Of a stretch of 39,437 nt of DNA, positions 17,261-24,125 are shown piece after piece. This stretch comes from Nostoc sp. JL34 (lineage in GTDB: Bacteria; Cyanobacteriota; Cyanobacteriia; Cyanobacteriales; Nostocaceae): assembly GCF_017114945.1 (NCBI RefSeq), contig NZ_JABXKQ010000146.1, forward strand, positions 1 through 39,437, read 5' to 3'. The translations under genes and the position numbers were made by a program. Each line of letters starts with the position of its first letter. The stretch's first letter is position 1. The notes under the pieces are model-generated. The model saw nothing but the letters and a program-made list of their open reading frames with translations. It ran no database searches and was not told the DNA's origin.

Positions 17261-17808
17261 TCTTTTTAATTAGATTTCCCCTGTTATCTAAAAAATAGTT
17301 AATATACAGCACATAGGGTATAAATCAAATACGATTGTAGCAGCAGTCCAGAGAATTTTTTAGGTCTTTTATAGCACTTCTGTGTTGAGTCCAACAGAGA
17401 CTTAACTCTCAACCCTTCCTCACAAGGGAAGGGGAATAAGATTCAAAGTCTTTCTCCTTTTAAGAGGATGTTTTAAAAGTTTTTTTGGTAGCATCTAAAC
17501 CTCGAAAACCTAACCCCCCAGCCCCCCTTTCCTACAAGGGAATGGGGTTTCAAAGCCTTTTGACCTTTCGGGGAGAGGTATGGAAGCGGGGTTTTGAGTA
17601 TACTTTACAACTTTTTAAACAACCTCTAAAAGAGAGATCAGAGTGTATTGCATACATAGACGCCTAGCCACTACTCTACGAGTTCTCCAACGGAGTACCC
17701 GCAGCGTACAAGAAGCGCTATAGCGAAAATATTTCTTATCCGTATCTAGGGCGTGCTAAATCTTTCTGATGATGCTAGAAAATCGCTTTGACTTAGCTTG
17801 TGTATCAA
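17261..17808. repeat. Repeat-rich intergenic region
   Basis: 548 bp without a convincing gene. It contains two related ~48-bp direct copies (about 17413-17461 and 17523-17570), both with the order CCCTT(T)CCT..ACAAGGGAA..GGGG..TTCAAAG; the inner CTTCCTCACAAGGGAAG can form a hairpin. At about 17662-17735 lies a palindrome-rich block (CCAACGGAGTACCCGCAGCG) of small-dispersed-repeat type. A 60-codon frame at 17485-17667 runs through the repeat and is not taken as a gene. Confidence 0.6.
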
Positions 17809-18021
17809 TTAAATGTACATCAAACGCGGTCTAGGCTCAGGAACTGGACGCCCCAAATCCTTAGCTATTTCTATCCATTCCTGCACAACTAATTCTACAT
17901 TATGCAGGGCTTCTTGATAAGTATCACCGTCAGCAGCACAGCCTGATAATTCTGGTACTTCAGCAATAAAGGCTTGATCTAATTCACTCCAGTAGAGAAT
18001 AATTTCATACCGAAACATCAT
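17809..18021 (-). CDS. hicB: HicB-type antitoxin
   Basis: The product is 70 residues. It shows the HicB N-terminal fold: YEIILYWSELDQAFIAEVPE, then LSGCAADGDTYQEALHNVE and LVVQEWIEIAKDLGRPVPEP. This is the short cyanobacterial form with no separate DNA-binding domain. The gene follows and overlaps the toxin gene by 17 bp, so the two are translated together. It should bind and block HicA; repression of its own promoter would need another factor or the complex. Confidence 0.88.
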   Translation of the reverse strand: MMFRYEIILYWSELDQAFIAEVPELSGCAADGDTYQEALHNVELVVQEWIEIAKDLGRPVPEPRPRLMYI

Positions 18022-18271
18022 TTTTGCTTCCTAACTTATACTTGAGAATCACTGCCCGAACTTGTTTAATTTGATAGCTTTTGGCTTTTCCTCTTTTATG
18101 TTGCAGGTTCAATATTTCCTCAACATCGGCTTTGACAAAAATACGATGATCGCCACGAATCCTTTCATCAAAGCCTAGTCTATATAAAAGTTGCCACAGT
18201 TGGGCAAAAGGGATGTCTGTATCAGAAGTCCCAGAGAGAATTTTTTCTAAGAGTTTGTCTTGCTGACTCAC
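18005..18271 (-). CDS. hicA: HicA-type mRNA interferase toxin
   Basis: The product is 88 residues, GTG start. The dsRBD-like core is at residues 25-80: LWQLLYRLGFDERIRGDHRIF, with the catalytic His in GDHRIF, then ILNLQHKRGKAKSYQIKQVRAVI. The N-terminal ~20 residues (DKLLEKILSGTSDTDIPF) are the usual extension seen in cyanobacterial members. Toxin-first order is the standard hicAB arrangement. It is expected to cleave mRNA when released from HicB. Confidence 0.85.
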   Translation of the reverse strand: MSQQDKLLEKILSGTSDTDIPFAQLWQLLYRLGFDERIRGDHRIFVKADVEEILNLQHKRGKAKSYQIKQVRAVILKYKLGSKNDVSV

Positions 18272-18880
18272 GTTTTTCTGACTGTCTTAATGTTTATATA
18301 GTCTCATATTTATTTAAAATCAGGGTATACAAAAGCAAAATGATAGTTTTGCTTCCAAATAGCTAGTCCAGTGATCAGGGAAAATTGTAGGCTTGGATAC
18401 TGTTCCACTGATTTACTTAATTGCAAAAAATACTAATTATTTGGATGTTATACCATTTCACAGAAACCTTGATACATATAATAGATTGATCGTAGGGGAC
18501 ATTGCTGTGCCTCTACGAACGTATTCATATCATTATTAAAGTGAAGGGGTATTACAGATGGTTTATTTAAAGCAGTGTTTGGCAATGAGTTTAGTGTTAT
18601 GACATCAGTTTTGCCGCTAGTGGGGTGTATCATTTATCTTCACAAATGATGCTTGTTTCCCATCGTTACTGAGGTTATAAGTCTTAATATTGGCTCAATT
18701 TATAGCGTGACTACTTTTCTACAATCCCGTAGTGTAGCCTTCCACAGGAAAGGTATCGTCAATTTATAAGTAATATAGGCAACTACAGAGGGCAAATTGT
18801 TGAGATTGCTCATATCATAGGCTGAGGTATAAATCCATCTCAGTCAGTGTTGGATATTTAGTAATAAATATTACGCGAAT
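18272..18880. other. Long intergenic region, no gene seen
   Basis: About 600 bp upstream of both hicA (divergent) and the pentapeptide gene. The only structure I see is an imperfect inverted repeat at 18491-18517 (CGTAGGGGACA / TGCCTCTACG), of the GTAGAGGC dispersed type. A 61-codon frame at 18448-18633 runs across it and looks non-coding. The region presumably carries both promoters, but no site is clear enough to place. Confidence 0.5.
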
Positions 18881-19651
18881 ATGAAAAACCAGATTCTAGG
18901 TGCAGCGGCATTTTTAACCACGATTAGTTTGACAATAACCGTACAAGCAGCAAATTCTGAACATATTAAACAGTTATTAGCAACCAAACAATGTCAAAAC
19001 TGTGATTTGACGAGTGCAGGTTTAGTGATGGCTGACTTATCTGGAGCCAATTTGAGCGGTGCTAATCTCACAGGTGCTAACCTTAGCCGTGCAAACTTAA
19101 GCGGCGCAGATTTGCGGGGTGCAAACTTGAGTGGGGCTAGTTTATTTGGTGTTAACCTGAGCGAAGCTAAATTTAGTGGGGCAAATTTGACGGGCGCTGA
19201 TTTGAGAAATACTTATTTAGCAAATGCAGAACTGACTGGTGCTTACCTGAATGGTGCTAACTTTCAGGGTGCAGTTGGGATACCATTACAAATTGCTTCA
19301 CCAGAAGAATTTTATGCTTGGGGTGTAGCAGAAGGGCAAAAAGGTAACCAACAGCAAGCAATCGGTTATTTTAATCAAGCGATCGCTATTAAACCAGAAT
19401 ATGCGGGTGCTTATTTAGCTCGTGGTGTCGCCCGTTACCAAATACTAGATAGACAAGGTGCATTTCAAGATGCCCAAATTGCGGAAAAATTGTTTACATC
19501 CCAAAACAACGGTAGTGGAACGCTAACAGCCCAAGCTTTTATAAAAGAACTGCAAACACCCGTCAATGAGAAGGTAAGTACTGGTAGCCCCAGTTTTATG
19601 GACTTTTTTGGAAGTCTTGGCTCAGTCTTGCTCCAGTTCTTCCCTTTTTGA
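18881..19651 (+). CDS. Exported pentapeptide-repeat protein with TPR segment
   Basis: The product is 256 residues. Residues 1-23 are a signal peptide (GAAAFLTTISLTITVQA, cut after VQA). Residues 40-135 hold about eighteen A(D/N)LSG-type pentapeptides (LSGANLSGANLTGANLSRAN and on), which fold as a right-handed beta-helix rod. Residues ~145-205 are TPR-like helices (GNQQQAIGYFNQAIAIKPEYAGAYLARGVARYQ). A CQNC pair stands just before the repeats, as often in such proteins. The tail is hydrophobic (FFGSLGSVLLQFFPF). Predicted to work in the periplasm or lumen as a binding scaffold; the precise role is unknown. tenA follows after 36 bp. Confidence 0.88.
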   Translation: MKNQILGAAAFLTTISLTITVQAANSEHIKQLLATKQCQNCDLTSAGLVMADLSGANLSGANLTGANLSRANLSGADLRGANLSGASLFGVNLSEAKFSGANLTGADLRNTYLANAELTGAYLNGANFQGAVGIPLQIASPEEFYAWGVAEGQKGNQQQAIGYFNQAIAIKPEYAGAYLARGVARYQILDRQGAFQDAQIAEKLFTSQNNGSGTLTAQAFIKELQTPVNEKVSTGSPSFMDFFGSLGSVLLQFFPF

Positions 19652-19666
19652 GTGGGATAATAACAG

Positions 19667-19687
19667 ATGACAAATGACAAATAACAA
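19667..19687. repeat. Heptamer repeat before tenA
   Basis: Three TGACAAA/TAACAAA heptamers in tandem fill the gap between the pentapeptide gene and tenA and run into the tenA start codon, replacing a normal ribosome site. Confidence 0.6.
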
Positions 19688-20311
19688 ATGACTTTATCTA
19701 ACGAATTATGGGCAGCAAATCAAGACTTAGCCCAAGCTTGCCTAGAGCATCCTTTCGTTCAAGGTATTGGCGATGGTACTCTTGAGCAAGCTAAATTTGC
19801 TTACTACGTAGGGCAAGATGCTTTTTTCTTAGAAGCTTTTGCCCGTGCCTACAGTATCGCCGCAGCTAAAGCACCAGACTGGTTAGGTTTCACCACATTT
19901 TATAACTTAGCTAGTGGAGTTTTAGAAGAACTGCGGCTGCATAGTAGCTATGCTTCTGAGTGGGGAGTCAACTTATATTCTGTGGAACCTGCATCTGCCA
20001 CCCGCCGCTATACTGATTTTTTGCTAGCAACTGCTTGGGGCAAAGATGTAGGTTTAACTGCTGCGGCGATGTCTCCTTGTATGCGTTTGTATGCGTTTTT
20101 GGGAGAAAAGTTGGCTGGTAACGGCATTCCTAATCATCAATATGCAGACTGGATTCGTACTTATAGCAGCGCAGATTTTCAACCACTAACACAACAATTA
20201 GAAAATTTGGTTGACAATTATGCCGTTACAAATTCTGTTGTGCATTCAACTTATCGTTATGCAATGTTTTGTGAGCGTGACTTTTTTCAGGCTGCGTGGA
20301 TTTTGGAGTAG
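19688..20311 (+). CDS. tenA: TenA family protein (aminopyrimidine aminohydrolase / thiaminase II)
   Basis: The product is 207 residues. The family's active-site residues are all present: Asp44 (YYVGQDAFFL), Cys131 (AAMSPCMRLYAFLGEKL) and Glu196 (MFCERDFFQAAW). Enzymes of this type hydrolyse amino-HMP derivatives or cleave thiamine, salvaging the pyrimidine half for thiamine synthesis. The presence of the catalytic Cys places it in the TenA_C rather than the TenA_E subgroup. No thiamine gene adjoins it. Confidence 0.92.
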   Translation: MTLSNELWAANQDLAQACLEHPFVQGIGDGTLEQAKFAYYVGQDAFFLEAFARAYSIAAAKAPDWLGFTTFYNLASGVLEELRLHSSYASEWGVNLYSVEPASATRRYTDFLLATAWGKDVGLTAAAMSPCMRLYAFLGEKLAGNGIPNHQYADWIRTYSSADFQPLTQQLENLVDNYAVTNSVVHSTYRYAMFCERDFFQAAWILE

Positions 20312-20407
20312 GGGCGCAAAGCTAGCTGTTCCCCCCTACTTAACAAATAATTGAGAGTTAATCTCTGTTTATACTCATCAGTCTGTTGTTTTAGGGTAAA
20401 CACAATT

Positions 20408-20492
20408 AGCAAATGCGATCGCCGAAATAGCAAATGTAGTCGTCGAAATAGCAAATGCGATCGCCTTTCAGAAAACCTCAAAAATAAAGCGT
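20408..20492. repeat. HIP1-based 21-bp tandem repeat
   Basis: Two 21-bp units AGCAAATGCGATCGCCGAAAT (20408-20428, then 20429-20449 with GTAGTCGTC for GCGATCGCC) and a third that begins the same way but runs into CTTTCAGAAAACCTCAAAAA. That last segment is the same as the unit of the large array at 21683-21952, on the other side of the two toxin-antitoxin pairs. A palindrome-rich block (GTAGACGCGTAGCGGC) follows directly. Confidence 0.7.
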
Positions 20493-20532
20493 AGACGCGT
20501 AGCGGCTTTCGTCTGTCCACTAAATTGCACTG

Positions 20533-20829
20533 TTAGGTTCGCATCTGCCAAGATTTTGGATCTCTGCGACCATGAAAAATTGCTGTGACAATTACTCGAC
20601 TCGAAACAATTCGATAGTACACAGCATACGGAAATCGTCTTACTATTGCTCGTCGAACATCACGGTAGGTAACTGCATAGGATTCTGGCATCTGGCAAAT
20701 TAGATTCACCGTTTTGTCTACACAGTCTAAAAACTCGTCACCCAGACCGGGTTTCTGGCTCTCGTACCAACTGTGTGCATCATTAAGTTCTTCTCGAACC
20801 TCTGGGCGAAACACCAGGACATAATTCAT
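20533..20829 (-). CDS. ParE/RelE superfamily toxin
   Basis: The product is 98 residues. ParE-like pattern: VLVFRPEVREELNDAHSWYESQKPGLGDEFL, VNLICQMPESYAVTYRDVRRAIVRRFPYAVYYRI and the end TAIFHGRRDPKSW. The RRFPYAVYY strand and the FHGRRDP end are typical of the stabilisation-system toxins found beside TIGR02574 antitoxins. Start codon overlaps the antitoxin stop by 4 bp (ATGA). Expected targets for this superfamily are gyrase or ribosome-bound mRNA; the sequence alone does not settle which. Confidence 0.9.
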   Translation of the reverse strand: MNYVLVFRPEVREELNDAHSWYESQKPGLGDEFLDCVDKTVNLICQMPESYAVTYRDVRRAIVRRFPYAVYYRIVSSRVIVTAIFHGRRDPKSWQMRT

Positions 20830-21050
20830 TGCTGCCCCTTAATTGATGCTTTGATTTCCTCCCAAGTCAGCACATTATCTGGATTTGAATCATATTCAGC
20901 AGTTCGACGATCAAGCTCTTGCTTTTGTGCATCGGTTAAATCAGGGTAAACTTGCTCTGCTGCGATGCTATCCCAAATTGCCTGTACAATACGGATTCTA
21001 TCTTCAACACTGAGAGTTGCGATTTCGTTCAAAGTAGCTGTGATATCCAT
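20826..21050 (-). CDS. Addiction-module antitoxin (TIGR02574 type)
   Basis: The product is 74 residues. DITATLNEIATLSVEDRIRIVQAIWDSI, then the TDAQKQELDRRTAEYDSNPDNVLTWEEIKASI stretch, is the signature of the putative addiction-module component family (TIGR02574/DUF2281-like). I start it at the ATG at 21050; the frame continues to a TTG at 21077 but the extra residues are off-family. Overlaps the ParE-like gene downstream by 4 bp, which suggests tight co-translation. Confidence 0.88.
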   Translation of the reverse strand: MDITATLNEIATLSVEDRIRIVQAIWDSIAAEQVYPDLTDAQKQELDRRTAEYDSNPDNVLTWEEIKASIKGQQ

Positions 21051-21117
21051 ACTGATTAACTTGGAGTGAGGAAGCAACTGGTAACACCTTAAATATAGCG
21101 GACAAGATTTTGTCCAT

Positions 21118-21447
21118 TCACAACCCTAACCAATACCGCAAAGATTGCTCTAACAGTTCAGCATCAGTATCAGCTAACTTGCCAATCACTTTGACAACTA
21201 AGCTTTTATGCACTGTGTATAAACCTCTCTTGACTGCTGTAGCCACGTTTAGCCCTGCTGCTGCCCATTCAGACAAGACAAACTCACCTTCTAGCAATGC
21301 TCCAGTTTTGCTCGTCAAGGGTGTAATTAGGATATCTTGAGAAATGTGTGGCGCACTTACAACAACAGCAGGTCTAACTTTTGAACTGGACAAATCTGAA
21401 AAGGGATACTGAACCAAAATGATGTCATTTTTAGAGTAATTGGGCAT
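21118..21447 (-). CDS. mazF: MazF/PemK family endoribonuclease toxin
   Basis: The product is 109 residues. The MazF barrel is clear: NYSKNDIILVQYPFSDLSSSKVRPAVVVSA, DILITPLTSKTG and LVVKVIGKLADTDAELLEQSL. The start is the ATG at 21447 because GAGG stands 9 nt before it; the open frame runs up to 21525 inside the antitoxin gene. It overlaps the antitoxin by 17 bp. Expected to cleave mRNA at short sequence motifs when the antitoxin is lost. Confidence 0.9.
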   Translation of the reverse strand: MPNYSKNDIILVQYPFSDLSSSKVRPAVVVSAPHISQDILITPLTSKTGALLEGEFVLSEWAAAGLNVATAVKRGLYTVHKSLVVKVIGKLADTDAELLEQSLRYWLGL

Positions 21448-21649
21448 AGACATCATCCTCAGCGTTATCCCAAACTGATGAGAGTGATGTTTGACTGGTT
21501 TGAAGCCAAAATTCAGTTTCATCATCAGGAAGCAGCGTCACTAGCACTCTTGTTCCTTCCGGTAATTCCTCTGACTCCAGCAATTCGATTTTTCCTTCCC
21601 GAACAGTAGCCCAAAGCGTTTTTAGCATATCTGTTTTATGAATAGTCAT
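21431..21649 (-). CDS. Antitoxin of the MazF-like toxin
   Basis: The product is 72 residues. The N-terminal part WATVREGKIELLESEELPEGTRVLVTLL looks like a short beta-rich (AbrB/MazE-like or cyanobacterial antitoxin) domain, and the C-terminal WDNAEDDVYAQLL is the acidic helix that would cap the toxin; the DDVY(A/D)xLL ending is common in cyanobacterial antitoxins. Partner assignment comes from its position directly upstream with a 17-bp overlap. Confidence 0.82.
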   Translation of the reverse strand: MTIHKTDMLKTLWATVREGKIELLESEELPEGTRVLVTLLPDDETEFWLQTSQTSLSSVWDNAEDDVYAQLL

Positions 21650-21682
21650 GCTTTAATTTTATGCTTCGATAGTTGATGAGGA

Positions 21683-21952
21683 GCGATCGCCTTACAGAAA
21701 ACCTCAAAAATAATGCGATCGCCTGTTATGTAAGAGTAAGCGATCGCCTTGCAGAAAACCTCAAAAACAAAGCGATCGCCTGTTGTGGAAGGAAGGGTGA
21801 GTGCGATCGCTTTGCAGAAAAGCTCAAAAATAATGCGATCGCCTATTGTGGAAGAGTAAGTGCGATCGCCTTACAGAAAACCTCAAAAACTAAGCGATCG
21901 CTGTTGTGGAAGAGTGAGTGCGATCGCCTTACAGAAAACCTCAAAAATAATG
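21683..21952. repeat. Five-copy HIP1-rich tandem array
   Basis: Five head-to-tail units start at 21683, 21740, 21803, 21862 and 21920 (57, 63, 59, 58 and ~33 bp). Each has HIP1, then (C/T)TTRCAGAAAACCTCAAAAA, then a second HIP1 and a linker TGTTGTGGAAGAGTAAGT-like. Nine GCGATCGC palindromes fall within 270 bp. Unit length is not a multiple of three, so the long frame through it is not a gene. It lies between the mazEF-like pair and the AIPR gene. Confidence 0.9.
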
Positions 21953-22019
21953 CGTATAAGCGTAGTGTCTTTTCGTTAGACATTGCCTATTGTGACAACT
22001 AACTATGTATTTAGCGAAT

Positions 22020-23660
22020 TTATTTTAAATTATCTAATACTACGTTTTCTAGTATGTATGTAACAAAATCTTTTTGTTTGATCCCAATATTAATCGGTAG
22101 AGCTTTTGCTTGGACATAATTATTAGTTAACTGAATTAACTCAGACAAGGTGTTACTAATAAATTCATTAGAAAAATCAATATCTTTAAGTGTCTCTACA
22201 TCTTTAGGTTTATAGTCACGTTTCTGAAGTGTTTTTACTACTAGCAACATACCTAAATGGAACATTAATATTCGGATTGGTGAAGCATGATTCCACTGTT
22301 CCTTAATCACTATGTTACTTGCTTTATTAGATATAAAACTACGAATATAACTTTCCAAGTTTTTCATAGTTTTCGCACAGAATAGATATACTTCAAGACT
22401 AACTTTTTGACTAAAAACTCGTTTGTAATCGTTGTCTTTCTTAAGGATTGATGATGGTCTTGAACGTGCAATATCTGGCTCATGGAAAACTATTGCTATG
22501 ACCGACTGAGCTAAGTATGGAATACTAATGATTCTATCAACTTGTTTACCTGTGTTCTTGTAATAATTTTTTCGACGGTCATAAAACCATTCTTGATTTA
22601 AAAAGAAATTTTCTATGTCTAATTGTATTGGATCTGTAGCTTTTAAAGAAGCTGGTGGAATAGGAGTTTGAAAATTTGTTGCTTTGATAATACGGTCTCT
22701 AGTTTCTGGATCATTTGTAACAACTATTTTTATTAAAATAGCTCTTTCTTCGTTCAACTCATTGTTATTATTTCCTTTATTGTTTATATAATGATAAATT
22801 GTGTTTGTTGTCTGTAAACCATTTACAACTTGTACATCATCTAGACTAATTGTTTTACCAGCAACACTTGCTTTTGAAGATAAAATAGTTATTCCATTAT
22901 TGAGCCACCAAAAATCTAGCTTTTCATTTAACTCTAAAGTGGCTTTTATATCTTTATTAACCTCTACATTACTACCTTGATAGTCTCGAACATTAAACGC
23001 AAAGATGTATTTACGTAATTCATCGTTATCATAAGTAACGAAATTATAATAATCTTTCAAAGATGCTAAAATAACATAGTTATCTTCACCTCTGGAAATG
23101 TAATTCTCAATAAATTTTAACTGTAAAGTATAGCTTTTTTCAAGTCGATAAGAATCTATTAGTTCTCGCGCACCAACAAAGCTAGCATCAACTTTTGCTC
23201 CTGAAAAATATCTACTAGTATTTTTTTTTAAGACTTCAGACTGATTATGTACCTTTTGATTTATAGCTGATACGTCACCTTTGCTTGCATATACATATGT
23301 TATTTCAATAGAAGGATGTTGTGATGCAAGATTAAGATACAATTCACGAAAAAAAGTAATTTTATTAATTAAATCAGAATTATAATATTTTTGAATCTGA
23401 TCGATATTTTTTTCTAAATCAAAAATATTCATTGTAGTTGAAAGCCATTTTTCAATAGCTTTCTCAGAAAAAGAATCAGACCGTTTTGATTGAATTAAGA
23501 ATAGTTGTATGCAAGGACTTTTTTTAAAATTGTCTAATTCTATATCCTCACTAACAAAATCATTATTAATAAAAATAAAGAAACCATCAATTCCACCATC
23601 ATCACCTCCTCCTATTTTTCCATAACTTAACTCGTCATATGAAAGATCATATTTTTTCAA
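22020..23660 (-). CDS. AIPR family (abortive infection) protein, start codon apparently lost
   Basis: The product is 546 residues from the first permitted codon (TTG at 23660). The frame stays open 37 codons further, to 23771, and the extra part (LPDDEFFEIFTFEQIL) is clearly coding. Nuclease-like core near the start: GGGDDGGIDGFF with acidic residues and LFLIQSKRS (Q-x-K). Middle: LDFWWLNNGITILSSKA and VQVVNGLQTTNTIYHY, the conserved AIPR (PF10592) block, with KATNFQTPIPPASLKATD. These proteins are linked to phage abortive infection and sit in restriction-like systems. AT-rich compared with the neighbours, which fits transfer. If started at the proposed lost ATG the protein would be ~584 residues. 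Confidence 0.85.
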   Translation of the reverse strand: MKKYDLSYDELSYGKIGGGDDGGIDGFFIFINNDFVSEDIELDNFKKSPCIQLFLIQSKRSDSFSEKAIEKWLSTTMNIFDLEKNIDQIQKYYNSDLINKITFFRELYLNLASQHPSIEITYVYASKGDVSAINQKVHNQSEVLKKNTSRYFSGAKVDASFVGARELIDSYRLEKSYTLQLKFIENYISRGEDNYVILASLKDYYNFVTYDNDELRKYIFAFNVRDYQGSNVEVNKDIKATLELNEKLDFWWLNNGITILSSKASVAGKTISLDDVQVVNGLQTTNTIYHYINNKGNNNNELNEERAILIKIVVTNDPETRDRIIKATNFQTPIPPASLKATDPIQLDIENFFLNQEWFYDRRKNYYKNTGKQVDRIISIPYLAQSVIAIVFHEPDIARSRPSSILKKDNDYKRVFSQKVSLEVYLFCAKTMKNLESYIRSFISNKASNIVIKEQWNHASPIRILMFHLGMLLVVKTLQKRDYKPKDVETLKDIDFSNEFISNTLSELIQLTNNYVQAKALPINIGIKQKDFVTYILENVVLDNLK

Positions 23661-23940
23661 TATTTGTTCAAAAGTAAATATTTCAAAGAATTCATCATCG
23701 GGTAATGTGTTATCACTTTTATTTATTTTTTGCTTGATAATATTATCGAGAACTATGCTATCATTACCAGCCTATATATTTTTTTCCTAACTGTATTACA
23801 AATAGTGTTTATTGTAGAAATCAGTAAATAAATGAGTTATTTGTTACTATTATCACAATGCAATTGGTAATAGTTGTGATATAAATCACAACTATTAGGA
23901 TCTTTTAGTATTTTAAGTTGTGTTACTGTCAAAATCTATA

Positions 23941-23978
23941 AAAATGTAGAGACGTTAGATATAACATCTCTACATTTT
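23941..23978. repeat. Hairpin with GTAGAGACGT core
   Basis: Sixteen-nt arms (AAAATGTAGAGACGTT and AACATCTCTACATTTT, one G-T type mismatch) with a 6-nt loop. The TGTAGAGACGT core is shared with the internal hairpin of the MITE-like element 20 bp downstream. It could stop transcription from either side. Confidence 0.55.
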
Positions 23979-23998
23979 GATTTTGCATTTCTAAATGC

Positions 23999-24110
23999 GG
24001 CGTTGCTGATTCCATGTATGAAAATGATTTTGCATAATACCAAAATCCTTGTAGAGACGTAGCACTGCTACGTTTCTACATCCATATTCATACTTCAATT
24101 CAGCAACGCC
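23999..24110. mobile_element. MITE-like element with 8-bp target duplication
   Basis: A 112-bp element bounded by perfect 11-bp inverted ends GGCGTTGCTGA / TCAGCAACGCC; the complementarity continues less perfectly inwards (both ends reach a TATGAA). An exact 8-bp direct repeat, CTAAATGC, flanks it at 23991-23998 and 24111-24118. Inside is a 31-nt hairpin (TGTAGAGACGTAGCA / TGCTACGTTTCTACA, 24050-24080). No transposase, so it would be moved by an IS with the same ends. It recalls, from memory, the cyanobacterial Nezha-type MITEs. It ends 15 bp before the chlH stop codon. Confidence 0.82.
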
Positions 24111-24125
24111 CTAAATGCTTATAAC

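Noticed and set aside
17485..17667. 60-codon plus-strand frame
   Set aside because: It runs through C-rich dispersed repeats and shows proline-rich, unprotein-like sequence at its start; there is no ribosome site.
18448..18633. 61-codon minus-strand frame between hicA and the pentapeptide gene
   Set aside because: It crosses an inverted repeat, its composition is not protein-like, and no family is recognisable.
21683..21952. Possible CRISPR array
   Set aside because: The linkers between repeats are themselves near-identical, not unique spacers; the repeats contain HIP1; no cas gene is present in the window.
21673..22002. 109-codon frame on the plus strand through the HIP1 array, giving a repeated SDRLTENLKNNAIA-like peptide
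   Set aside because: The unit lengths (57, 63, 59, 58) break the reading frame after the third unit, there is no ribosome site, and the peptide only mirrors the DNA repeat.
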